A DNA stretch of 64,000 nucleotides from Bog-473 sp963719485 (lineage in GTDB: Bacteria > Actinomycetota > Acidimicrobiia > Acidimicrobiales > RAAP-2): contig OY970387.1 of NCBI GenBank assembly GCA_963719485.1, positions 930,001-994,000 on the forward strand. Reading direction: 5' to 3'. Position numbers and translations under genes: made by a program. This document shows positions 24,849-33,913 of this stretch, piece after piece (within the stretch, counting starts at the first letter, position 1; each line of letters starts with the position of its first letter). Under the pieces are notes generated by a model. That model did no database searches. It was not told the DNA's origin and saw nothing but the letters and a program-made list of their open reading frames with translations.

Positions 24849-26177
24849 ATGGTCAGGGGAAGACGGCCGACAATGCTGCTTGGGGCATGCCTGCTGCTGG
24901 GCCTCTGGTTGCCGGCCCGGGCGACTGGCGCAGGCGCAGTGGCCCCGCCCCCGCTCCCCGACAGCATGGCGGCGATCGGTGACTCCATCACTCAGGCGTT
25001 CGACGACTGCTGCTCCTTCGGGAGCCACCCACAGGACTCGTGGAGCACGGGGGACGGCTACCCGGCCAACGGTATTGCCAGCCACTATCAACGAATCTTG
25101 GAGCGCAACGAGTCGATCGCCGACCAGGCCTTCAACTACTCCGTTCCGGGGGCGAGGGTGTCCGACACCCTAACGCAGGCTCAGAGCGCAGTTCACCAGC
25201 AAGTGCAGTACGTGACGATCCTCATCGGCGCTGATGACGTCTGCACGTCGACGATCGGATCGATGACCCCGACGTCGAGCTTTCAGTCCGCTTTCGAAGC
25301 CATGATGTCGACGCTCGAGTCGGGTCTCCCGGCCGGCGCACACATCTTCGTGGCATCCATTCCGAACGTCTTCCAGTTGTGGTCCCTGCTCCATACAAAC
25401 TCAACGGCGCAGATCGTATGGTCGGTGGGGCACATCTGTCAGTCGATGCTCGCACCGGCGAATACGCCATCGCAACGCCAACAAGTGGTCGCACAGGAGC
25501 AAGCAGACAATGGGGTCCTGGCGTCTGTGTGCGGGTTGTACGCCAACTGCCGGTGGGACGGTGGCGCCACGTATAACTACACGTTCTCAGCATCCGATGT
25601 GTCGACGCTCGACTTCTTCCACCCAAGCCAGACCGGTCAGGCCAAGCTCGGGGCGCTGACTTGGAACGCGTCCTGGTGGCCCGACAACGACCTGTCGATT
25701 GGCCAACCGGCCAACATCACCAACGTGAACGCCACCGGCCCGAGCGGGACGGTGGTCACCTACCCCGCACCGACGGTGAGCGACCCCGACGACACCACTT
25801 TGCCGACACCGACCTGTGCGCCCGGCTCGGGGTCAACCTTCGCCATCGGGACCACCACGGTCAACTGCTCGGTGAGTGACACCGACGACACCAACAGTCC
25901 CCAGACGACGAGCTTCAGCGTCGCCGTTCTGGGAGCGGCTGGCCAGTTGGCGGTCCTCCAACACAGCGTCATCGGGATCGGACCGGGGACGAGCTTCTAC
26001 GACAAGCTCGTCCAGGCCCAGACCTACCTGGCCGCCAACGACAATGCCGACGCCTGCTCGACGCTGAGTGCCTTCATTAACGAGGTGAACGCACAAAGCC
26101 GGAAGTCGATCACCAAGTCGACCGCGACTTCACTCGTCGCTTCGGCCGCACGCATCAGGGCTGTCATGAGTTGCTGA
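24849..26177 (+). CDS. Secreted SGNH/GDSL hydrolase with HYR-like domain
   Basis: The 442-residue product has a signal peptide (LLGACLLLGLWLPARATGAGA). The hydrolase domain has block I AAIGDSITQAF with the catalytic serine, a GADDVC variant of block III, and FFHPSQTGQ as block V with the catalytic histidine. A HYR/Ig-like repeat (NITNVNATGPSGTVVTYPAP and CSVSDTDDTNSP) follows, then a C-terminal helical domain rich in alanine. AGAAGGAGGGGCTCG before ATG 24849 sets the start. It probably hydrolyses an ester or glycan outside the cell. Confidence 0.85.
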   Translation: MVRGRRPTMLLGACLLLGLWLPARATGAGAVAPPPLPDSMAAIGDSITQAFDDCCSFGSHPQDSWSTGDGYPANGIASHYQRILERNESIADQAFNYSVPGARVSDTLTQAQSAVHQQVQYVTILIGADDVCTSTIGSMTPTSSFQSAFEAMMSTLESGLPAGAHIFVASIPNVFQLWSLLHTNSTAQIVWSVGHICQSMLAPANTPSQRQQVVAQEQADNGVLASVCGLYANCRWDGGATYNYTFSASDVSTLDFFHPSQTGQAKLGALTWNASWWPDNDLSIGQPANITNVNATGPSGTVVTYPAPTVSDPDDTTLPTPTCAPGSGSTFAIGTTTVNCSVSDTDDTNSPQTTSFSVAVLGAAGQLAVLQHSVIGIGPGTSFYDKLVQAQTYLAANDNADACSTLSAFINEVNAQSRKSITKSTATSLVASAARIRAVMSC

Positions 26178-26248
26178 GGGCCTGATGCCACTCGGCCTTC
26201 CAGTGAAAGGCCCGCCTTTGGGCGGAGTCGTTTCGCGTAATGGGCGCC

Positions 26249-26294
26249 TGTCTCAGACCGCCGGGACGGGGTGCCACCCGGCGGCTTAGGGGCA
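26249..26294 (+). repeat. DIR repeat copy, long form
   Basis: TGTCTCAGACCGCCGGGA is followed by CGGGGTGCCACCCGGCGGC and GGGGCAG. Confidence 0.7.
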
Positions 26295-26618
26295 GGGAAC
26301 CGATTAGTCGGTGTGGCTGCCGCTGTCGGAATCTTGAAGCGTCCAATGTCCTCGCCCGTGCCCGGTCAGGCAGTGGCCGAGACTTATGGCACCGCTTAGC
26401 GCACTGAGAGCCGAGCCCCTAGAACACAGCGCTTGCACTCCCCGAACTCTTGTAGCCGACGATTCCGAATGTGACGGCCAGGACACCCTGATCACAACAG
26501 CCGAGCCCGTTCCGCTACGAAACGTCCCGCCGAAGAAACGGCGAGAGGGTTGCTCTTGGTTCGTGACCTCATCGCCCATCATCTTCATTTTGCCACGGGC
26601 GACCAGCCGAATCCGGAG

Positions 26619-26664
26619 TAGCCCAGTTCGCTGGCTCAGGGCGCACCCTGCGGCACCTGGGGAT
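26619..26664 (+). repeat. DIR repeat copy, long form
   Basis: TAGCCCAGTTCGCTGGCTC is followed by AGGGCGCACCCTGCGGCAC and TGGGGA. Confidence 0.65.
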
Positions 26665-26776
26665 AGTTCCTCTCGTGACTGCGTAACGAAGGAGAGTTCC
26701 CCGACATCGACGAGGGGAAGGCGCCTCGAAAGGTCACCTCCCCCTCGCCAAAACTGTCACAGGACCATTGCGGTCC

Positions 26777-27361
26777 CTAGTGGGCTCCTCCGGTGATCTG
26801 CACCGGTCCGGAGAAGTTGAACACAGCATCGCAAGGGTTCGGGAAGAAACTGCCAAACCCACAACTCGAGTCGCTGTCGAACGCTCCCGCTTCCCCATTT
26901 GACGCGAAAGCCGGACCGGGCTTGTAGCCGGGCCCGCTGGTGGGGATGAGCTGAACCGTGAATGGTTGCGGCGTCCCGTCGCACGTCACTGGGGCGAAGT
27001 CGCCGCTCGGTCCGTTTGAAATCTGGTTGCTCACGATCGTGCCCTTGACATTCTCAACGAGCGTGAACCCGGCGATCACGAAATAGGTGTCAGCGGGAGT
27101 CTCTTCGGTGCCACCATCCGCCGCCACATCGTTGGCCGTCGTGCAGGTCACAGAGAAGTTGACGTTGACCGCCACCTTGTTGACCAGCTGCACGTTGACC
27201 ACGGTGACCGTCATACCGTTACCAACCACAGTCAGCGGCCCCGACGCGCTGGCTGGTCCCGTGCCCGCCAGAACCAGCAACGAGATGAGTCCCGATGCGA
27301 GCAGGCCGATTCTCAGCCTGCGAAACAACACTTTCCCGACGATGAGTCTCTTGATTGTCAC
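26777..27361 (-). CDS. Secreted hypothetical protein
   Basis: The 194-residue protein has a cleavable signal peptide ending near ASASG and a mature beta-rich region with two cysteine pairs (VTCTTAND, VTCDGTP, SSCGFG, NPCDAV). It ends FNFSGPVQITGGAH. No catalytic motif is seen. The composition suggests an Ig-like or adhesive extracellular domain. A second secreted-protein gene follows the same strand upstream, separated by a DIR copy. Confidence 0.75.
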   Translation of the reverse strand: MTIKRLIVGKVLFRRLRIGLLASGLISLLVLAGTGPASASGPLTVVGNGMTVTVVNVQLVNKVAVNVNFSVTCTTANDVAADGGTEETPADTYFVIAGFTLVENVKGTIVSNQISNGPSGDFAPVTCDGTPQPFTVQLIPTSGPGYKPGPAFASNGEAGAFDSDSSCGFGSFFPNPCDAVFNFSGPVQITGGAH

Positions 27362-27487
27362 GACAATTCTCCTTCTCGTTTCGGCGGGGAACTCCCCGCT
27401 GCTCCCATGACTCGGAGCGACCGCACCGAGACATGGGCCTGATCCTTATTGCGTCGGGTAAAGTCTCGGTAAATCGGGTGAACCCGG

Positions 27488-27515
27488 TGCCCCAGTACGC
27501 CGGGATTGGGCGATG
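27488..27515 (+). repeat. DIR repeat copy
   Basis: TGCCCCAGTACGCCGGGA is followed by TTGGGCGATGCC. It sits 11 bp beyond the stop of the minus-strand gene at 27526. Confidence 0.8.
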
Positions 27516-27525
27516 CCACGAACCC

Positions 27526-28473
27526 TTAGCCGCGCCCGCCGGCCGGTTTGTACTCGTAGATCATCGTGGTGAGAATGCAGGCGCCCGGTTCGATGATCTC
27601 CACCCTCAGGATGCCGGTGGATGGGTCAAAGTCCACCCCCTCTGCTTCGAAGGTGCCGGAACACGTGCTCGCTTGCGGGATCGATCCCAGATCCACCACG
27701 TGCGCCGTCACGCTGGTGCCGTGGAGCGAGCTTGGCAGGTCGATCTCCAGCAGCGGCTTCTCGTTGGGGAAGAGGGTTCGCGAGTCGTCGTCGGAGGCGC
27801 AGATCAGTCTGACCGGGGTCACGAAGTCACAACCCTGGATGTCGTTGACATCGTGATCGAGTTCGATATACCCGGCCAATGGGAGCGGACCGCCGTCAGG
27901 AGGGGTCTGGTGGTTGAGAACAGGTGTCGGGTAGATCTGCAGATGGCTCATCGTCCCCCACTCACCGGCGACCATCCATTGGGTGTCCGGCGAGATGGCG
28001 GCGAAGGAGTTGTTGTACAGCTCACCCGGCACGAGTGTGTGGACGTACTCGAAGCTGTCGCCGGACGGGGTCGTGACGAGAAACATCTTCGAGCTTCCGG
28101 AGCTCGGACCTTGGTAGGCGTCGAAAATGTAACCGCGGACCGAGTCAGGGTCCCCGATGTGGGTCCAGCCCTGAGCAGCCAGGTAGCTCGGTATCGACAA
28201 GATCCCCCTGTACAGCTCGTAGGTGCTTCGACGAGGTTCGAAGACCGTCGCCACACCCTCGTCGGCGAAAAGGGTGTTCTGGCCGTAGCTCCCCAACTCG
28301 GTCCAGCCGGCGATGCCGCCCTGAGAACCCGGCACAGCAGGACGGTCAGTTTCGGCGGCAGCCGGTGCCGGAGCTCCGAAGCCTGTGCCCAACAAGGCAG
28401 CACAGGCAATCAAGATAACGAGCCAGCCAATTGTCGAGGCCCCCGACTTGTATCGCATTCTGGCTTCGAACAC
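27526..28473 (-). CDS. Secreted hypothetical protein, about 315 residues
   Basis: An N-terminal hydrophobic segment (IGWLVILIACAALLGTGF) precedes a PAPAAAE cleavage-like site. The mature region is beta-rich with repeated YxxxxG and SFEYVHTLV, NSFAAISPDTQWMVAGEWG strands like those of propeller-type proteins. Four cysteines late in the chain may pair. No named family. A second ATG five codons in is an alternative start. DIR copies flank the gene on both sides. Confidence 0.75.
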   Translation of the reverse strand: MFEARMRYKSGASTIGWLVILIACAALLGTGFGAPAPAAAETDRPAVPGSQGGIAGWTELGSYGQNTLFADEGVATVFEPRRSTYELYRGILSIPSYLAAQGWTHIGDPDSVRGYIFDAYQGPSSGSSKMFLVTTPSGDSFEYVHTLVPGELYNNSFAAISPDTQWMVAGEWGTMSHLQIYPTPVLNHQTPPDGGPLPLAGYIELDHDVNDIQGCDFVTPVRLICASDDDSRTLFPNEKPLLEIDLPSSLHGTSVTAHVVDLGSIPQASTCSGTFEAEGVDFDPSTGILRVEIIEPGACILTTMIYEYKPAGGRG

Positions 28474-28498
28474 CGGTGCTCAGCGTAGCTAAGTGAGG

Positions 28499-28522
28499 TG
28501 TCCCAGAACGCCGGTTGGTGGC
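28499..28522 (+). repeat. DIR repeat copy
   Basis: TGTCCCAGAACGCCGGTTGG lies between divergent secreted-protein genes. Confidence 0.65.
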
Positions 28523-28561
28523 CGCCGCATCCACGGTTCGGATTAGGCCACAATTCGCCCT

Positions 28562-29458
28562 GTGCGTCGCCTTGTTCCGTGGATCCTGCTCTCCCTGCTC
28601 GGGGTGGTGGCCGCTGCCGGAGCTGCCCTGGGCGTCACACAGAAGTCCTCCCCAGCGAACCCGTCACAGTGGATCGCCGGTGTGCTTGTCGCGACCGAGA
28701 AGGCTGGAAGCGCGCACTTCTCGTACACCCATGTCACCTCGAGCCCCAACGTCGAGCTGCGCGGCTCGCTCTCGGGCCACGGGGTGGTCGATTTCATCAC
28801 GGGCGACGCTCACGTCAATGAGGTCGATCACGACATCAGCTTCAGCTCGACGGGTAACCAGCCTTTACACCCGGTTCACTCGACAAGCACCGAGGATGCC
28901 ATCGTCGTCGGCGGGACCGTCTACCAAGCCAACCCGATCCCGGGGCTCGCCTTCACTAGGGAGTACCACGTGCTTCCGTTCCCTCGGTTGCCTCGCTCGC
29001 AACGCTGGCTCTCTCTGGCGCTCAACGCGTCGGTCGCGCTCGATGTACTGCACGGACCTAACGCCGTCGCGTCCGTGACCGACCTCGGACCGGCCGAGGT
29101 CGACAGTGTCGCCACCACGCAATATGAGATCGCGTACGCGCCCCTCCATGTCTGCGCGCCGCGCCAAGCGCCCCAAGTGCTTACCCAGCGTCCGAGTCAC
29201 ATATGGCTCGACGACGTCGGCCGCCTCGTCCGGGTACGCAGCACTCTCTATTTCAGTGACCGCCTGCCCCACGGCGTGAAGCTTCCCGCAGCCTTGCGCG
29301 GCTTTCCTCGGGGACCCACGACCACGGTCGCAACGCTCACGTTCTCGGAGTTCGGCGGTGCGGTGCATGCGACCGCACCACCAGCTAGTGCGGTCCTCAC
29401 CGGGGGGAAGACTTCCTACGGCAGGTTGATCGCGAGGAGCGACACCTGCCGATCCTGA
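28562..29458 (+). CDS. Secreted LppX/LprG-like hypothetical protein
   Basis: From GTG 28562 the 298-residue product has a signal segment (LVPWILLSLLGVVAAAGAAL) without a lipobox. The mature part alternates strands such as AHFSYTHVTSSPNVELRGSLSG and HIWLDDVGRLVRVRSTLYF, the half-barrel pattern of LppX/LprG/LolA-type lipid-carrier proteins. Assignment is by pattern only. No strong ribosome site is seen, so translation may start close to the mRNA 5' end. Confidence 0.7.
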   Translation: MRRLVPWILLSLLGVVAAAGAALGVTQKSSPANPSQWIAGVLVATEKAGSAHFSYTHVTSSPNVELRGSLSGHGVVDFITGDAHVNEVDHDISFSSTGNQPLHPVHSTSTEDAIVVGGTVYQANPIPGLAFTREYHVLPFPRLPRSQRWLSLALNASVALDVLHGPNAVASVTDLGPAEVDSVATTQYEIAYAPLHVCAPRQAPQVLTQRPSHIWLDDVGRLVRVRSTLYFSDRLPHGVKLPAALRGFPRGPTTTVATLTFSEFGGAVHATAPPASAVLTGGKTSYGRLIARSDTCRS

Positions 29459-29588
29459 TCGGATCCGATTACTCCGTGAGCCAGCCAAGTCTCTGAATCA
29501 CTCCACTACGACACCCGGCGAACGCAAGGTGCTCCCGTATAAAGGCCGGCAATGGGACACCCCATAGCTGCAGGGAGAGCCGTTCTCG

Positions 29589-30461
29589 TCACTTGTCAGC
29601 CACTAGAAGCCACTCGTAGGAGGCTGGCGGCAGCCCATCGACCCGTTGAGAGAACCACGCTTCGAATGAAGAATGGTTAACGCTGCGGGCGTTGTGCCAT
29701 CCGGCACCGTTCACGATGGCTCGATCTCTTCCGGCGCGAAAGCCGAGACGTGGTCCTCGCCACTCTCGGCAGAGGCTGCCCTGGCAAGATCGTCGAATTC
29801 TCGCGAGTCTTGATCCATGAGATCTCGTGTGACCGTGTAGGACGCAACTATATCGAGACCCAGGTGCGGCCAGCTCTGCGGTAGCAGGAAGCATTGATGT
29901 GATCGCATCGACCCCGAGATAGACGGCTACACCGACCCGGGACCATATTGAAGACCGATTCGGGTCGAAGCCAGCGTGTGACATCCCGACGAAAAGGTTC
30001 TTTTGAGCCTAGAAAGTCCATTCCGACGAAATGGACATTGGAGGGATGCGACAACCCTGCGACGCTCATCCTCTGTCGCTTCCACTCTTGTGTCATCGGA
30101 TGATCCACTTCGAACAGCTCGATGGCGGTCATCAGGTCGGTGCGTCGCCAGGCGAACGAATCGAGACCTGCTCCGAGGATGACGTACTGGGTGATCGCCC
30201 TCGCACGGCGTGCTCGACCTGCTCATCGACAAAACGGGCCCGCTGATTTGGGAGGACCCGCGCAACCCGAGCACACGCCGGAGGAATGAGGTCGAACAAC
30301 GCCCTGATCTCTTCTTCGGATGCGTCCGCCAGCACCATGGCGTAGGGGTCCTCCAAAATGGGGCTGTGATCGAGGACGGCGTGGGCGGCGCGAACTTGAG
30401 CGGCGAAAATCGCCGTCTGACTCACTGCTTCCGCCCTACGAGTCTGCTCGATCCTCTCCAT
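29589..30461 (-). pseudogene. Decayed TIGR00027-type SAM methyltransferase
   Basis: Reading right to left, one frame gives the family N terminus (SQTAIFAAQVRAAHAVLDHSP and RVLPNQRARFVDEQVEHAV). A second gives IELFEVDHPMTQEWKRQRM and NVHFVGMDFLG. A third and fourth give YTVTRDLMDQDSREFDDL and LPPASYEWLLVADK. Together they follow the leucine-carboxyl-methyltransferase-like family in order, but at least three frameshifts separate them, including one in the SAM-binding loop. The gene cannot be functional. Confidence 0.7.
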
Positions 30462-30515
30462 CTGGGACCAAGTAGCAGTGGGGTGGTCGTCAGACGACCC
30501 ATCAGGACAGAGATC

Positions 30516-30536
30516 TGCCCCCTATCGCCGTACATC
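30516..30536 (+). repeat. Partial DIR repeat copy
   Basis: TGCCCCCTATCGCCGTACAT keeps the core but loses the GGGA. It is 24 bp from the stop of the small membrane-anchored gene. Confidence 0.5.
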
Positions 30537-30559
30537 AAGGTCTGTGGCGGGGTGTGAAA

Positions 30560-30889
30560 CTAACCCTTCCCTCGCGCAGGACGGAAGGCGGGACCGCTGG
30601 GCGCACCGCCATTGGCGCTAACGGGTCCCCCTGCTGAGGGAATCAACTTGATCCCGGGGTTGACCGTTGTCACTTTTGGAGTGGACCGGCTGTTCTGCGG
30701 TCCGGAATGTAGTCCGCCAACATCCGGCACAAGATGCGGAATGACGCCCATCTGACCTGCAGTCTCGGGTCCCTGTGTTGAGCTGCGCGTCACCAGCACC
30801 GCCGCACAGATGCCTCCGGCCAGCACAACACCCAGCACGGCCACAACGAACCGCTTACGCAGCGTCAATCTGGGCTGGCGAGCCACCAT
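30560..30889 (-). CDS. Membrane-anchored hypothetical protein
   Basis: From ATG 30889 the 109-residue product has a short basic N terminus, one membrane helix (FVVAVLGVVLAGGICAAVLV) and a proline/glycine-rich external tail with repeated GxxP. No cysteine or catalytic motif. The upstream eight codons of the open frame are poor, so the second ATG is used. Role unknown. Confidence 0.6.
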   Translation of the reverse strand: MVARQPRLTLRKRFVVAVLGVVLAGGICAAVLVTRSSTQGPETAGQMGVIPHLVPDVGGLHSGPQNSRSTPKVTTVNPGIKLIPSAGGPVSANGGAPSGPAFRPARGKG

Positions 30890-30964
30890 CTCATTCTCCC
30901 ACCACCGGAGCAATCGTCAACAGCGTCCGGTGGCAGCCTGGGTCAACACGACGTCTGCCACAGG

Positions 30965-31010
30965 TGTCCCACTTGCCGGACCTGGGCGTGGCTGAACGGC
31001 ACGACGGGAT
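30965..31010 (+). repeat. DIR repeat copy sharing 28 bp with 43754-43800
   Basis: GTCCCACTTGCCGGACC is followed by a tail GGGCGTGGCTGAACGGCAC that is identical in the copy at 43754, 12.8 kb away. Confidence 0.75.
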
Positions 31011-31043
31011 AGGCAGTTCGCCGTTGCTCCCGAATGGGATCCG

Positions 31044-31529
31044 TCAGCCGAAAACCCCGTAGTTCACCTCGCAGCGAGTCGGACGGAGGCCCGGCAGTCG
31101 CTCAATCGGCGTCATGAGCCGCCAGGTGGTCTGCCCAACCGACACTCCAGCGACGGCTTCGCCGACCTGCGGGTTGCGGACAAGCAAATGTCCAACCCGG
31201 AGACTCTTGGAGCTGACGACAAGTAGCTGCAGCTGTAGCGCACCCACCTGTTGTCCACCGACGACCGGCAGCGACGCCGACGGGCTGAAGCTTCCGGAGG
31301 CAATGGCCTGGGTACCGGATGCATTGAGCGTGCACTTGGTCGGGTGAACACTTCGAGTGGCTGAGGTGACCGAGATCGGAAGATCTCTCCCCGGTGAGGA
31401 CGAGTTCAGCGAGCAGGCGGAAGCCCCAAGCAGCACCGGGAGCAACGCTGCACCAACCACCGCCCGAAACCTCCCGGTGACGGGTCGAACTCTCACCAGA
31501 CTTGGCAGCGGCGAGGCCCTTCGGGGCAT
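31044..31529 (-). CDS. Probable lipoprotein
   Basis: The 161-residue product has a leader (VVGAALLPVLLGASACSLN) with a lipobox-like LGASAC, placing the lipidated cysteine at about residue 39. The mature part is beta-rich with a cysteine pair (KCTLNASG and RCEVNYG) and a basic loop RVGHLLVRNP. No known family. It sits between two DIR copies. Confidence 0.65.
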   Translation of the reverse strand: MPRRASPLPSLVRVRPVTGRFRAVVGAALLPVLLGASACSLNSSSPGRDLPISVTSATRSVHPTKCTLNASGTQAIASGSFSPSASLPVVGGQQVGALQLQLLVVSSKSLRVGHLLVRNPQVGEAVAGVSVGQTTWRLMTPIERLPGLRPTRCEVNYGVFG

Positions 31530-31564
31530 GCCACATTATGTACCCGCACGACCGATGACCGCCC

Positions 31565-31592
31565 TGCCCCCGAACGCCGGAACGTAGGCGGC
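31565..31592 (+). repeat. DIR repeat copy
   Basis: TGCCCCCGAACGCCGGAACG is close to the copy at 16786. It lies upstream of the lipoprotein gene. Confidence 0.7.
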
Positions 31593-31730
31593 TTAGGTTG
31601 CAGCGCAGCCTGCACGGTGACGGATAATCTCTGACCGTTCATCTAGAGCGACCTGAGGGACCTGGCCCTTTGACGGTCCGGCAGCCGGCTATTGCACGGT
31701 GCCACTGCCAGGATCGATGAGGAGATAAGC

Positions 31731-32270
31731 GTGGCTCAACAGGACCCTCTTACGCAGTATTTCGTTGCGTCGGACTTCGATGCCGACGGCATAGCTGCCC
31801 TCCATGCCGACAGCTGGCGACGCCACTACCGAGGTGCCTACTTGGACTCCTACCTCGACGGGGACGTCGTCGCGGACCGCCAGGAGGTGTGGAGAAGGCG
31901 ACTGGCCCAACCCAAGACGGGTCACTTCACGATTGTTGTCCGTCACGATGATGAGGTCCTCGGGTTCGCCCACACCATCTTGGACGAAAACCCACTCTGG
32001 GGATCACTTCTTGAGAACCTCCACGTCAGGAGTGATCAGAAAAGAAGCGGAATAGGTTCACGCCTGCTGTCAGAGACAGCCCAGAGATTCCTTCGACGTC
32101 GGCCCCAAGGGTCGCTTCATCTCTGGGTGCTCGATCAGAACACCGCCGCACAAGCCTTCTACGACGCACGAGGCGGCAGGCGAGTCGAGACGCAACTACG
32201 GGGGCCGTTTCCAGGTGGTGGTCGGGCGATAGGTCACGCTACCACTGGGACGACCCAACTCGACTTCTGA
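31731..32270 (+). CDS. GNAT-family N-acetyltransferase
   Basis: From GTG 31731 (GAGGAGATAAGC upstream) the 179-residue product has the GNAT core: IAALHADSWRRHYRGAYLD, FTIVVRHDDEVLGFAH, and the acetyl-CoA loop VRSDQKRSGIGSRLLSE with the QKRSGIG version of Q/RxxGxG. The C-terminal strand LHLWVLDQNTAAQAFYDARG is typical. The acetyl acceptor is unknown. The frame runs upstream to 31692 but without a ribosome site. Confidence 0.88.
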   Translation: MAQQDPLTQYFVASDFDADGIAALHADSWRRHYRGAYLDSYLDGDVVADRQEVWRRRLAQPKTGHFTIVVRHDDEVLGFAHTILDENPLWGSLLENLHVRSDQKRSGIGSRLLSETAQRFLRRRPQGSLHLWVLDQNTAAQAFYDARGGRRVETQLRGPFPGGGRAIGHATTGTTQLDF

Positions 32271-32307
32271 TGGGTCCTGAGTCGCGCAATCACGGGCCTG
32301 CTGAGAC

Positions 32308-32354
32308 TGCCCTCTAACGCTGGGAACGGGTGTGACGCACCCCTCCGGGGCAGT
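32308..32354 (+). repeat. DIR repeat copy, long form
   Basis: TGCCCTCTAACGCTGGGA is followed by ACGGGTGTGACGCACCC and CCGGGGCAG, so the outer ends pair as in the palindromic form. It lies between convergent genes. Confidence 0.7.
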
Positions 32355-32366
32355 CGGTCACCTCCC

Positions 32367-32636
32367 TCAGCCCGACAGGCGCTCCGTGAGGCGAATGGTG
32401 ACCGTGTCGCCAACGTCCTTCCCGATCTTCTTTCGGATCTCGGCCTTGATCGGCAACTTGTGAGTGCCGTCGCCGAGTGCCATGAAAGAGCTCTGGAATG
32501 GCTCACCGTCCACGGTGCCCCGCACCTTGACGAGACCCTTCGTCTCGAAGTACTCGGCTGAACCTCCCATGACGACGTAGGTCCATCCGCCTTTACTGGG
32601 GCTCTTCTGCAGTTCAGCCCGGAAGGTCTTCTTCAT
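32367..32636 (-). CDS. DUF1905 domain protein
   Basis: The 89-residue product begins MKKTFRAELQKSPSKGGWTY and continues VVMGGSAEYFETKGLVKVRG, FQSSFMALGDGTHKLPIKAE, and a final VGDTVTIRLTERL. This all-beta pattern, with a KLPI strand and a closing GDTV strand, is the DUF1905 barrel. Upstream in-frame codons exist to 32672 but look non-coding. It converges with the GNAT gene. Confidence 0.8.
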   Translation of the reverse strand: MKKTFRAELQKSPSKGGWTYVVMGGSAEYFETKGLVKVRGTVDGEPFQSSFMALGDGTHKLPIKAEIRKKIGKDVGDTVTIRLTERLSG

Positions 32637-32681
32637 ACCCTGATCTTCTTCCGCCACGCTTTGGTCGTCCACTGCGGGGGC

Positions 32682-32708
32682 GTCCCAGTTCGCCGGCCAT
32701 GGGATGCC
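32682..32708 (+). repeat. DIR repeat copy
   Basis: GTCCCAGTTCGCCGGCCATGGG lies upstream of the DUF1905 gene and before the SnoaL-like gene. Confidence 0.65.
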
Positions 32709-32798
32709 GTATTGCGACCTTCTCTCAGATCGGTGAGGTCAGACCGCCTTGGCGAGGTCATAGCCTCATCGAGTGCGGCAAAAGACTGGAGAGAGACC

Positions 32799-33176
32799 GT
32801 GGACATCGAAGCCAACAAGAGGACGGTTGTCGATTACTACCAGATGGCGTTTGCAGGCCAGCCAGAGAAAGCCGTCTCTGACCATTTCGGCGATCGCTAC
32901 ATCCAACACAATCCTGACGCTGAGGACGGTCCCGAGGCCTTCATCAGATTTGTGCACTACCTCCGCACGGAATATCCGGAGTTACGGCTCGATATCAAGC
33001 GGGTCATCGCCGAAGGCGATCTGGTTGCGACCCATTCGCATCTCATCCTCAAGCCCGGCGAACCAGGCCGAGCATTGGCGGACTTTTTCCGCTTAGAGGA
33101 CGGCAAGGTTGTCGAGCATTGGGACGTAATACAGGACGTGCCAGAACGATCGGCGAACTCCAACGGCATGTTCTGA
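32799..33176 (+). CDS. SnoaL-like nuclear-transport-factor-2 fold protein
   Basis: The 125-residue product starts at GTG 32799 (GGAGAGAG upstream). It reads VVDYYQMAFAGQPEKAVSDH, RYIQHNPDAEDGPEAFIRFV and FRLEDGKVVEHWDVIQDVPE, the cone-shaped SnoaL/NTF2 pattern with the HNP and EHWD motifs that line the pocket. Members are aldol-condensation-like cyclases, hydrolases or unknown. Length is normal for the single-domain form. Confidence 0.85.
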   Translation: MDIEANKRTVVDYYQMAFAGQPEKAVSDHFGDRYIQHNPDAEDGPEAFIRFVHYLRTEYPELRLDIKRVIAEGDLVATHSHLILKPGEPGRALADFFRLEDGKVVEHWDVIQDVPERSANSNGMF

Positions 33177-33180
33177 GACT

Positions 33181-33205
33181 GCCCTAGCCCTAGTCCGCCG
33201 GCTAT
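33181..33205 (+). repeat. Weak DIR repeat copy
   Basis: TGCCCTAGCCCTAGTCCGCCGGC has the ends of the core with a 5-bp insertion. It is wedged between the SnoaL-like and methyltransferase genes. Confidence 0.4.
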
Positions 33206-33226
33206 GTGGTGCCACGCGGCGGCACC

Positions 33227-33913
33227 ATGGGGAAGAAGCATCCGCCAGCTAGCGTCGCCTCGGTGGGTGATTCGACAATTGACGACTCGGTCCGGAACGC
33301 GTACGACATCGTTGCTGCGGACTACTCCGAACTGCTCAGGACGGCGCTCACAACGAAGCCGTTTGATCGAGCAATGCTCGTCGCTTTTGCTGAACTTATT
33401 GAAGCAGAGTCTTTGGGATCGGTTGCCGATCTGGGCTGCGGACCGGGACACGTCACAGCGTTCCTTCATGGACAAGGTCTCAATGTGTTCGGCGTGGACC
33501 TCTCATCCCAGATGGTTGCCATAGCCAAGCAGAACTATCCAACGCTGCGGTTCCAAGTCGGTTCGATCCGGGCACTTGCCGTGGAAAATGGCACTCTGGG
33601 AGGGATCACGGCGTGGTATTCGATCATCCATACACCGCCCGCACAGCTACCAGCCGCCTTTGATGAGTTTTCTCGGGTCCTCGTCAAGAATGGGTGCTTG
33701 GCCTTGGCGTTCCAAGTAGGAAACGAACAGGTGCACATCGAACAGGGATACGGGCACTCGGTTTCTCTAGACGCTTACCGATTGGATCCGGACGAGATCT
33801 CAGACCTACTGGCCTCGGCCGGACTTATCCTCCGGGCTCGCCTTGTCCGCCAGCCAGATGCCTCAGAAAGGGTCCCACAGGCATACCTCCTCGCTCGAAA
33901 CACGCCCGGCTGA
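33227..33913 (+). CDS. Class I SAM-dependent methyltransferase
   Basis: The 228-residue product has VADLGCGPGHVTAFL as motif I, VFGVDLSSQMVAIAK as motif II and ITAWYSIIHTPP as motif IV, and an N-terminal RNAYDIVAADYSELL helix pattern. It resembles UbiE-like small-molecule methyltransferases. The ATG at 33227 is preferred over 33206 because the upstream codons are basic and outside the fold. A DIR copy precedes it. Confidence 0.87.
   Translation: MGKKHPPASVASVGDSTIDDSVRNAYDIVAADYSELLRTALTTKPFDRAMLVAFAELIEAESLGSVADLGCGPGHVTAFLHGQGLNVFGVDLSSQMVAIAKQNYPTLRFQVGSIRALAVENGTLGGITAWYSIIHTPPAQLPAAFDEFSRVLVKNGCLALAFQVGNEQVHIEQGYGHSVSLDAYRLDPDEISDLLASAGLILRARLVRQPDASERVPQAYLLARNTPG

Larger units (their letters stand above)
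26178..26776. other. Intergenic interval with two DIR copies
   Basis: An AAAGGC...GCCTTT inverted pair near 26205-26218 may end the hydrolase transcript. A possible small membrane-protein remnant is suggested on the minus strand near 26420-26585 (frames giving AVTFGIVGYKSSGSASAVF), but it needs at least one frameshift. The rest holds only the two repeats listed separately. Confidence 0.4.

Noticed and set aside
27355..28488. 377-residue plus-strand frame
   Set aside because: Shadow of the secreted-protein gene at 27526-28473.
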